Shown here: in pieces, positions 15,689-21,879 of the stretch
How the letters are laid out: every line of letters begins with the position of its first letter
Numbering within the stretch: the first letter of the stretch is position 1
From: PXAP01 sp046483315
GTDB lineage: Bacteria > Bacteroidota > Bacteroidia > Bacteroidales > PUMT01
Assembly: GCA_046483315.1 (NCBI GenBank)
Contig: JAWODJ010000120.1
Location: 1-21,879 of the forward strand
Reading direction: 5' to 3'
Length of the DNA: 21,879 bases
Position numbers and translations under genes: made by a program
Notes under the pieces: generated by a model
What the model saw: only the letters and a program-made list of their open reading frames with translations
What the model was told of the DNA's origin: nothing
Databases searched by the model: none

Positions 15689-16432
15689 TTATCTGCTAAA
15701 GCCGGCCTTTAAAAATTCCCTGTTAAGCCTTGCAATGTGATCGAGGGAGATGCCCTTCGGACATTCCGCCTCACATGCCCCGGTGTTGGTACAACTGCCA
15801 AATCCCAGCTCATCCATCTTAGCAAGCATATTCTGTGCCCGTTTTTTCCCTTCCGCCTTTCCCTGTGTAAGCAATGCCAGCTGTGACACCCTGGCAGAAA
15901 CAAAAAGCATTGCCGAAGAATTCTTACAGGCAGCAACACATGCCCCGCAGCCAATACATATGGCAGCATCAAAAGCTTCATCGGCAGCTTCTTTGGGTAT
16001 GGGAATCGAATTGGCCTCCGGAGCTGCACCTGCATTGACAGAGATAAAACCCCCTGCCTGCATGATCTTATCAAAAGCAAAACGATCAACAATAAGATCT
16101 TTCATTACAGGGAATGATCCGGCCCTCCAGGGCTCAACAACAATTGTGTCGCCGTTTCTGAACCTGGTCATCCTGAGCTCACAAGTAGTTATAAGGCCTC
16201 CCGGACCGTGAGGTCTGCCGTTAATATACAGGGAGCAGGATCCGCAAATACCTTCCCTGCAGTCATGCTCAAATGCCACAGGTTCATCACCGTTTTCAAT
16301 TAATGTTTTATTCAGGAAATCAAGCATTTCAAGAAAAGACATTTCTTCTGAAACTCCGGTCAGTTTATAATTAACGAACCCTCCCTCACTTCCGGAATCT
16401 TTTTGTCTCCATATTTTCAGTTTGATATCCAT
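15689..16432 (-). CDS. sdhB: Succinate dehydrogenase/fumarate reductase iron-sulfur subunit
   Basis: 247 residues carrying the three clusters that pass electrons between the flavoprotein and quinone. The [2Fe-2S] ligands are Cys58, 63, 66 (CREGICGSC) and Cys84. By comparison with E. coli SdhB the [4Fe-4S] ligands are Cys159, 162, 165 (CIGCGAC) and Cys224 (ECP), and the [3Fe-4S] ligands Cys169, 214 and 220. It acts at the inner face of the cytoplasmic membrane. It is the last gene of a minus-strand sdhC-sdhA-sdhB operon, 114 bases after sdhA. Whether the complex runs as succinate oxidase or fumarate reductase cannot be read from this subunit. Confidence 0.95.
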   Translation of the reverse strand: MDIKLKIWRQKDSGSEGGFVNYKLTGVSEEMSFLEMLDFLNKTLIENGDEPVAFEHDCREGICGSCSLYINGRPHGPGGLITTCELRMTRFRNGDTIVVEPWRAGSFPVMKDLIVDRFAFDKIMQAGGFISVNAGAAPEANSIPIPKEAADEAFDAAICIGCGACVAACKNSSAMLFVSARVSQLALLTQGKAEGKKRAQNMLAKMDELGFGSCTNTGACEAECPKGISLDHIARLNREFLKAGFSR

Positions 16433-16546
16433 AATAACCGGTATTATTGATTATTCAATTTTTCGATAATATTTCAGCATCAATTACAGGCAGTTGTACA
16501 GTGATATTTAAAAAGCTCCTCTTAAAACCTGCCAACATTCAATTAT

Positions 16547-18466
16547 CTATTTGTAACTTCTCTCCTGTATTTTAACATTCTCAAATTTCAGTTCCTCTTT
16601 GTGAAGCACATGGTCATTGTCTTCTCCCTGGTACTCCCAGCAAGCTATATATGAAAATTCACTGTCTATCCTCTGTGCCTCACCTTCAGGGGTCTGGCTC
16701 TCCTCACGAAAATGAGCACCGCATGATTCTTTCCTTTCAAGTGCATCCTGACACATCAGACGGCCCAGTTCAAAAAAATCAGCTACCCTGACAGCTTTCT
16801 CAAGCTCCTGGTTAAGCTCATTCAGAGTACCCGGTACTTTTACATCCTTCCAGAATTCCTCTTTCAACTCACCAATCTTTATCTTAGCCATTTTCAGGCC
16901 CTCTTCATTTCTTACCATCCCGCAGAGATCCCACATAATCCTGCCCAGCCTCCTGTGAAAAGAGGTTACGGTCTGTTTACCGTTCACAGCCAAAAGGCTC
17001 TGAAGTTTTTCCCTGGAGGTTTTTTCAGCCTCTTCAAACTCAGCCAGATCTGTAGAAATACGTGGTGTTTTAATCTCATCAGCAAGATAATCGCCTATTG
17101 TTACCGGAAGGATAAAATAGCCGTCACCGGCACATTGCATTAATGATCCCGCTCCCAGCCTGTTGGCTCCGTGATCGGAAAAGTTGGATTCTCCTACAGC
17201 AAACAGTCCGGGAATAGTTGTCATAAGGTTGTAATCTACCCACAAGCCACCCATGGTATAGTGTCCGGCCGGGTATATTCTCATCGGTTCATTATAAGGA
17301 TTTATTCCCGTTATCTTTTCATACATTTCAAACAGGTTGCCGTATTTGGTCTGAATGGCATTTTTTCCATGCCTTTCAATGGCCCTGCTGAAATCAAGAT
17401 ATACGGATAATCCCGTATCTCCGACTCCATATCCTGCATCACATCTCTCCTTCGCTGCCCTGGACGCTACATCCCTTGGAACCAGGTTCCCAAAAGCAGG
17501 GTATCTTCTTTCCAGATAATAGTCTCTCTCATTTTCTTCTATCTCATTGGGATGACGTTTATCTCCTTTTGCTTTTGGTACCCAGATCCGTCCGTCATTC
17601 CTGAGTGATTCAGACATAAGTGTCAGCTTAGCCTGATAATCATTCAATTGCGGGATACTTGTAGGATGGATCTGCACAAAGCTCGGATTGGAAAACAACG
17701 CCCCCTTTTTGTGAGCAGCCCAGGCCGCTGTTGCATTCGATCCTACAGCAAGGGTAGAAAGGTAATATATGGTTCCGTATCCTCCCGTTGCCAGCACTAC
17801 GGCATGGGCGGAATGACGCTCAATCTTTCCGTTCACCAGGTTGCGTGTCACTATACCTCTTGCCTTCCCCTCAACAATTACAAGGTCAAGCATATCCCGC
17901 CTGCTGTACATTGTGACTTTCCCTTTTGCAATCTGCCGCGAGAGTCCGCTGTACGCCCCAAGAAGGCACTGTTGTCCTGTCTGTCCCTTGGCATAGAAAG
18001 TCCTCGATACCTGTACGCCCCCAAAAGAGCGGTTATCCAGGTAGCCACTGTATTCCCGGGCAAAAGGAACACCGGCGGCCACAAGCTGATCAATGGTTTT
18101 ATTGCTTACCTCCGCTGCACGATAAACCTGGGCTTCCCTGGCGCGGTAATCGCCTCCCTTAATAATATCTTTGAATAAACGATAAACACTGTCACCGTCA
18201 TTCCTGTAATTTTTGGCGGCGTTGATCCCGCCCTGGGCGGCAACCGAGTGCGCCCTGCGCGGGGAATCCTGAAAACAAAAAGCCTTTACATTGTACCCCA
18301 GTTCGGCAAGGCTTGAAGCCGCAGAAGCACCGGAAAGCCCTGTGCCTACGACTATGATATCCAGTCTGGCCTTATTGGCAGGATTAACAAGCCGTACAGA
18401 ATCCTTATGCTTACTCCACTTATCGGCCAGCGGACCTTCGGGTATCTTTGATTGTAATTTGCTCAT
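16547..18466 (-). CDS. sdhA: Succinate dehydrogenase/fumarate reductase flavoprotein subunit
   Basis: 639 residues. The dinucleotide-binding motif VVGTGLSGASAA (39-50) and the FAD-attachment His73 (RAHSVAAQGGINAA) are present. Substrate-site segments include VQIHPTSI, SESLRNDGRIWVP, RDVASRA and YPAGHYTMGGLWVDY, followed by the C-terminal helical cap. It interconverts succinate and fumarate at the cytoplasmic side of the membrane. The length and the N-terminal extension ahead of the FAD site are normal for the Bacteroidota/epsilonproteobacterial b-type (diheme) complexes. It lies 53 bases after sdhC on the same strand. Start at the ATG at 18466 is supported by the family-like N-terminus. Confidence 0.95.
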   Translation of the reverse strand: MSKLQSKIPEGPLADKWSKHKDSVRLVNPANKARLDIIVVGTGLSGASAASSLAELGYNVKAFCFQDSPRRAHSVAAQGGINAAKNYRNDGDSVYRLFKDIIKGGDYRAREAQVYRAAEVSNKTIDQLVAAGVPFAREYSGYLDNRSFGGVQVSRTFYAKGQTGQQCLLGAYSGLSRQIAKGKVTMYSRRDMLDLVIVEGKARGIVTRNLVNGKIERHSAHAVVLATGGYGTIYYLSTLAVGSNATAAWAAHKKGALFSNPSFVQIHPTSIPQLNDYQAKLTLMSESLRNDGRIWVPKAKGDKRHPNEIEENERDYYLERRYPAFGNLVPRDVASRAAKERCDAGYGVGDTGLSVYLDFSRAIERHGKNAIQTKYGNLFEMYEKITGINPYNEPMRIYPAGHYTMGGLWVDYNLMTTIPGLFAVGESNFSDHGANRLGAGSLMQCAGDGYFILPVTIGDYLADEIKTPRISTDLAEFEEAEKTSREKLQSLLAVNGKQTVTSFHRRLGRIMWDLCGMVRNEEGLKMAKIKIGELKEEFWKDVKVPGTLNELNQELEKAVRVADFFELGRLMCQDALERKESCGAHFREESQTPEGEAQRIDSEFSYIACWEYQGEDNDHVLHKEELKFENVKIQERSYK

Positions 18467-18519
18467 ATCTGATAAAACTGATTGGTTAATTAACTATCAG
18501 GCAAGTCATGCAGACAGGT

Positions 18520-19194
18520 TTAGCCTATGAGATAACTGACAAGAAAATATAAAGGGATAACAGAAAACCCGGCAGCTATAACAAAAGAATATATATTGCC
18601 AAGCATAGTAAGGCGCTTGCGCCAATACTGATTGTTAAGTCCCAGTGTCTGAAAGGCGGATTGAAATCCGTGGGACAAATGTAATCCGAGAAAAACAGCT
18701 CCTGCTACATAAATCAACACGTACCACCATATAATAAACTTTCCTGTAACAAGGGACCATGCATCCTGCACCAATTCACCATTATAATCAATATATATCA
18801 TCTCTCCGAATTTCATTTTATACCAGAAATTGGAAAGATGCAAGACAAGGAAAATAAAGATCAGGCTGCCCAGAACAAACATATTGCGCGAAGGCCATCT
18901 GCTCGTTTCCCGCTGATCAACCACGGCATATTTCTGTGGGCGGGTACTCTGATTGGTGAAAGTTAAAAATGCAGAATATGAAATATGCAAAATAAACCCT
19001 ACAGCCAGCAATGGTTCAATAACCCTTATTGCCGGGGTAACAACCATGAAATGGGCAGCCATGTTAAATGCTTCCTGACCTGCCAGTAAAAAAAGATTCA
19101 CCGTAAGGTGTACGGCAAGAAAAAGAATCAGGAACAAACCTGAAATACTGACGAAAAATTTTTTGCCAATTGATGCTTTAAAAAAACTACTCAT
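18520..19194 (-). CDS. sdhC: Succinate dehydrogenase/fumarate reductase cytochrome b subunit
   Basis: 224 residues from the ATG at 19194 (MSSFFKASIGKKFFVSISGL), with five membrane helices. Candidate heme-ligand histidines are His29 (AVHLTVN), His70 (ILHISYS), His119 (VLHLSNF) and His172/175 (GLHLSHGF). A single large cytochrome b subunit with this pattern is the class B diheme type that exchanges electrons with menaquinone. The frame stays open to a TTG at 19317, but those 41 extra residues lack family similarity and the TTG is itself part of the -33 box, so they are not translated. First gene of the sdhCAB operon. Confidence 0.93.
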   Translation of the reverse strand: MSSFFKASIGKKFFVSISGLFLILFLAVHLTVNLFLLAGQEAFNMAAHFMVVTPAIRVIEPLLAVGFILHISYSAFLTFTNQSTRPQKYAVVDQRETSRWPSRNMFVLGSLIFIFLVLHLSNFWYKMKFGEMIYIDYNGELVQDAWSLVTGKFIIWWYVLIYVAGAVFLGLHLSHGFQSAFQTLGLNNQYWRKRLTMLGNIYSFVIAAGFSVIPLYFLVSYLIG

Positions 19195-19286
19195 AGGCTT
19201 ATGATTAATGCTGGTAAAGAATATTGCAGACCTGGGAGAAAAAAATATTATGGGATCACATATAATGATTAACAATTCTCTATATA

Positions 19287-19318
19287 CAAATATATCCAGT
19301 TGAAAGCATATTTTCAAT
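19287..19318 (-). promoter_or_regulatory. sdhCAB operon promoter
   Basis: On the minus strand, ATTG (19318-19315) and TATATTTG (19294-19287) are 20 bases apart, a full match to the Bacteroidota pattern. The predicted start near 19283 gives a leader of about 90 bases before the sdhC ATG at 19194, longer than at the other promoters here and large enough for leader-level control. Confidence 0.6.
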
Positions 19319-19409
19319 GACCAAACTTCTGTTTCATTTAATTTATATTTATTCCACTTTAGTTTAAAATCTTCTATATTTATCCTGTAAAAAAGTCAAA
19401 ATTTTCAGA

Positions 19410-20207
19410 ATGATCAAAACAATCCCTTTTGCAGGCACTGAACTGCAATTCTCCGATCAGGGTACAGGGGAAGTTGTTGTTCTTTTACATGGCTACCTGG
19501 AGTCCCTTCAAATATGGAATGGCTTTGCAGATATGCTTTCAGAGAAATACAGGGTGATATGTCCCGATCTTCCCGGGCACGGTAACTCCGGAATCCTCGG
19601 AGAAATTCACAGCATGGAAACACTAGCCGACAGCGTGGTGGCAGTTTTGGATCATTGTAAAATTGATAAAAGCTTTATAGTGGGCCATTCAATGGGAGGG
19701 TACAGCGCCCTGGCGATGCTGGAGAATAATCCCGGAAGGATAAGAGGACTTTGCCTGTTCCACTCACATCCGTTTCCCGATACAAAACAGGTCATGAAGA
19801 ACAGGCGTCGCGAAATCATATGCGTAAACCAGGGAAGAAAAGAGCTGATATCCAGAATCAATATCCCAAAGGCTTTTGCACCAAAAAATGTCAAACTCCT
19901 TAAGCATGAGGTTAAAAGGGCAACAGACATAGCTGTTGCAACACCCGATGAAGGAATAGTGGCATGTCTGAACGGCATGATGAAAAGACCCTCCAGGGAG
20001 GATATCCTGAGGGAAACAGATATCCCTGTACTTCTTATTGCAGGAAAACATGACAACTATATACCCTTTGAAGATATTTCGCAAAAGATATCTCTTCCCC
20101 CGGGATCCGTCTTTACAGCACTGGAAAACTCAGGTCATACAGGATTCCTGGAAGAACCGCAAAAGGCGGCACAAACGATTTCAAACTTTATTGCAGCACA
20201 TACCTGA
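19410..20207 (+). CDS. Alpha/beta-fold hydrolase
   Basis: 265 residues of the alpha/beta hydrolase fold. The oxyanion region VVLLHGYLES (23-32), nucleophile elbow GHSMGG with Ser94, Asp215 (AGKHDNYIPF) and His243 (NSGHTGF) give a full triad. No signal peptide, so cytoplasmic. Family members include esterases, thioesterases and C-C hydrolases; the substrate is not readable from sequence. It is divergent from sdhC and convergent with fumC (8-base gap), so it is not in either operon. The 92 bases ahead of it contain only near-matches to the -7 box (TATATTTA at 19375-19382). Confidence 0.88.
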   Translation: MIKTIPFAGTELQFSDQGTGEVVVLLHGYLESLQIWNGFADMLSEKYRVICPDLPGHGNSGILGEIHSMETLADSVVAVLDHCKIDKSFIVGHSMGGYSALAMLENNPGRIRGLCLFHSHPFPDTKQVMKNRRREIICVNQGRKELISRINIPKAFAPKNVKLLKHEVKRATDIAVATPDEGIVACLNGMMKRPSREDILRETDIPVLLIAGKHDNYIPFEDISQKISLPPGSVFTALENSGHTGFLEEPQKAAQTISNFIAAHT

Positions 20208-20215
20208 TAATATAT

Positions 20216-21595
20216 TCAGATCATTTTCCCGGGATCCACCCATTCGTCAAACTGCTCTTCCGTCAGCAACCCAAGCTTCATCGCCGCCTGACGCAGGGTG
20301 GTGTTTTCATCAAATGCCTTCTTTGCTATTTTCGCTGCATTCTCATAGCCGATGTGCGGATTCAGCGCAGTCACTAGCATAAGCGAATTTTCCAGATTTT
20401 TTTCAATCATCTCATGACCGGGTTCAATGCCAACGGCGCAGTTATCATTGAAAGAAACAGAAGCGTCACCCAGCAAACGGGTTGAATTCAGCAGATTATT
20501 AATCATCATCGGCCTGAATACGTTAAGCTGAAAATGTCCCTGCATGCCACCAGTAGTTATTGCAATGTCATTGCCGATAACCTGCGCACAAACCATACTG
20601 AAGGCCTCAATCTGTGTCGGATTCACTTTACCCGGCATTATTGATGAACCGGGTTCATTGGCAGGTATTTTTATTTCACCGATACCCGAACGGGGCCCTG
20701 ATGCCAGCACTCTCAGATCGTTGAGAATTTTCATCAGGCTGACTGCAATAGCTTTCAGTGAACCGGAAACCTTCACCACTGCATCATTTGCCGATAAGGA
20801 CTCAAATTTATTAAGTGCACTTACAAAAGGATAACCGGTCAGTTCGGCTATTCTTGCTGCCACAATATCGGCATATCCTTTGGGCGCATTGATACCTGTC
20901 CCCACTGCCGTACCGCCGAGAGCCAGCTCAGCAAGATGCGGCATACTGCTTCTCAATCCCTTTAAACCGTGATCAAGCTGTGATACATAACCTGAAAATT
21001 CCTGACCCAAAGTAAGGGGAGTGGCATCCATCCAGTGGGTACGTCCAATTTTTACAATATCTTTAAATAAAACAGATTTGTCATTAAGTGTCTCCCTGAG
21101 TTTTTCAAGTCCCTTTATGGTCAATTCCATGATTATCTTATAAGCAGCTATATTCATGGCTGTGGGAAAGGTGTCATTAGAAGATTGTGACTTGTTGACA
21201 TCGTCATTGGGATGAATACCGGGTCTGCCCTTCCCCGGTTTTTTCCCGGTCATCACATGGGCCCGGTTCGATATCACCTCATTCACATTCATGTTTGTCT
21301 GAGTTCCCGAGCCGGTCTGCCACACTGTAAGCGGGAAATGATCATCAAGTTTCCCTTCTGCAATTTCGTCGCAAACCCTGCATATCAGATCTGCTTTCTC
21401 ATCGGACAACACTCCAAGGTCTCTGTTTGTAAGAGCGGCAGCTTTTTTAAGGACTGCAAATGCCCTGATCACCTCCACCGGCATCTTCTGGTCACCGATC
21501 CTGAAATTATTTACCGAGCGTTGTGTCTGTGCTCCCCAGTATTTATCTGCAGGTACTTTTACGGGTCCCATGGTGTCATACTCTGTTCTTAACAT
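20216..21595 (-). CDS. fumC: Fumarate hydratase, class II
   Basis: 459 residues; interconverts fumarate and malate in the cytoplasm without an iron-sulfur cluster. Visible: GSGTQTNMNVNE (95-106), NKSQSSNDTFPTAM (134-147), the THWMDATPLTLGQE segment with His187 (the usual LQ here is WM), and the signature GSSIMPGKVNP (316-326) on the mobile loop with the catalytic serine. Length and motif spacing match E. coli FumC closely. ATG at 21595. No full-consensus promoter is visible upstream. It supplies or uses the fumarate handled by the sdhCAB products encoded 1 kb away on the same strand. Confidence 0.95.
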   Translation of the reverse strand: MLRTEYDTMGPVKVPADKYWGAQTQRSVNNFRIGDQKMPVEVIRAFAVLKKAAALTNRDLGVLSDEKADLICRVCDEIAEGKLDDHFPLTVWQTGSGTQTNMNVNEVISNRAHVMTGKKPGKGRPGIHPNDDVNKSQSSNDTFPTAMNIAAYKIIMELTIKGLEKLRETLNDKSVLFKDIVKIGRTHWMDATPLTLGQEFSGYVSQLDHGLKGLRSSMPHLAELALGGTAVGTGINAPKGYADIVAARIAELTGYPFVSALNKFESLSANDAVVKVSGSLKAIAVSLMKILNDLRVLASGPRSGIGEIKIPANEPGSSIMPGKVNPTQIEAFSMVCAQVIGNDIAITTGGMQGHFQLNVFRPMMINNLLNSTRLLGDASVSFNDNCAVGIEPGHEMIEKNLENSLMLVTALNPHIGYENAAKIAKKAFDENTTLRQAAMKLGLLTEEQFDEWVDPGKMI

Positions 21596-21619
21596 AATTA
21601 TGAATATTGATCCGTATAA

Positions 21620-21820
21620 CTAACAAAAAAACGGCCAAATGGTTTTCAAACTGAACAGATTCCCGATGAAAATATGAAGATTAACACCCTTGAAACACAA
21701 TACATGTATTTCAGCTCTTTCGGCCTGACCTATACCTTCGGTTCCATTTACAGCAATGTGGTAAATCCCCGTTTTGGAAGCAGCGGCGGGGGAAGTACAA
21801 TGGTAATATCATTTAATTAA
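21620..21820 (+). pseudogene. Orphan C-terminal piece of an outer-membrane-type protein
   Basis: After an in-frame TAA (21617-21619) a frame runs to a TAA at 21818-21820. The first ATG (21674) would give only 48 residues. The sequence holds alternating aromatic beta-strand patterns (TQYMYFSSFGLTYTFGSIY, then NPRFG, a glycine/serine linker, and the final strand TMVISFN ending at the stop), as in the last strands of Bacteroidota outer-membrane beta-barrel proteins. No signal peptide or body of a barrel precedes it; fumC lies there on the other strand. I read it as a remnant of a deleted or rearranged gene. A real small protein from the ATG at 21674 is less likely. Nothing was recognised in the remaining bases to 21879. 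Confidence 0.5.
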
Positions 21821-21879
21821 CTAAAAACGCCGTTAATCAGAAAATCTTTCTTAAAAACCTATTGGGAATAAAAGTCATT

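Noticed and set aside
15750..16211. 153-codon plus-strand frame
   Set aside because: Antisense shadow of sdhB, whose cluster-binding cysteines are all intact.
17648..18178. Long open frame (176 codons) on the plus strand
   Set aside because: Lies wholly antisense to the sdhA coding region, lacks family features, and its composition (Cys/Arg-rich) is that of a shadow frame.
1..21879. CRISPR array, tRNA/rRNA genes, IS element with transposase, prophage genes
   Set aside because: I found no regularly spaced repeats, no tRNA-like cloverleaf in the intergenic gaps, and no transposase, integrase or phage structural frames.

Overview
The window reads as a chromosomal segment of a member of the Bacteroidota, most likely a Bacteroidales/Marinilabiliales-type organism. 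The grounds are: start codons without Shine-Dalgarno sequences; several promoters of the Bacteroidota type (TTG near -33, TAnnTTTG near -7); a single-subunit-type (alpha2) glycyl-tRNA synthetase; a periplasmic DPP IV-like S9 peptidase; and a succinate dehydrogenase/fumarate reductase in the order cytochrome b - flavoprotein - iron-sulfur protein. I saw no tRNA, rRNA, CRISPR array, transposase or integrase.

Layout. 1-2100: an A+T-rich accessory block with a two-gene AbiEi/AbiEii-type (type IV toxin-antitoxin) operon on the minus strand. A striking four-half-site palindromic operator lies over its promoter, and the first codons of a further minus-strand gene leave the window at base 1. 2186-8593: cell-envelope glycan genes (glycosyltransferase, polysaccharide flippase, second glycosyltransferase, SAM methyltransferase) interrupted by the housekeeping gene glyS. 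A roughly 165-bp imperfect palindromic repeat sits between the methyltransferase and the second glycosyltransferase. 8595-13942: S9 peptidase, tRNA-dihydrouridine synthase (its conserved N-terminus lies upstream of the first ATG), CPBP membrane protease and a conserved protein of unknown function. 14206-15600: an M24 Xaa-Pro aminopeptidase. 15689-21595: central carbon and respiration genes, namely sdhB, sdhA and sdhC (minus strand, transcribed C-A-B), an alpha/beta hydrolase, and class II fumarase. 21620-21820: an orphan C-terminal piece of an outer-membrane beta-barrel-like protein.

How the genes work together. Fumarase and the SdhCAB complex catalyse adjacent steps (malate-fumarate-succinate), usable as TCA cycle or as fumarate respiration. 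The two glycosyltransferases, flippase and methyltransferase probably act in surface polysaccharide or glycolipid synthesis, but are too few and scattered to define a product. The S9 peptidase and the Xaa-Pro aminopeptidase both suit growth on proline-containing peptides. The most system-like element is the AbiE-type operon: an antitoxin with a winged helix and a possible nuclease-fold N-terminus, a nucleotidyltransferase toxin, and an operator built from four TGTCC/GGACA half-sites placed symmetrically about one base.
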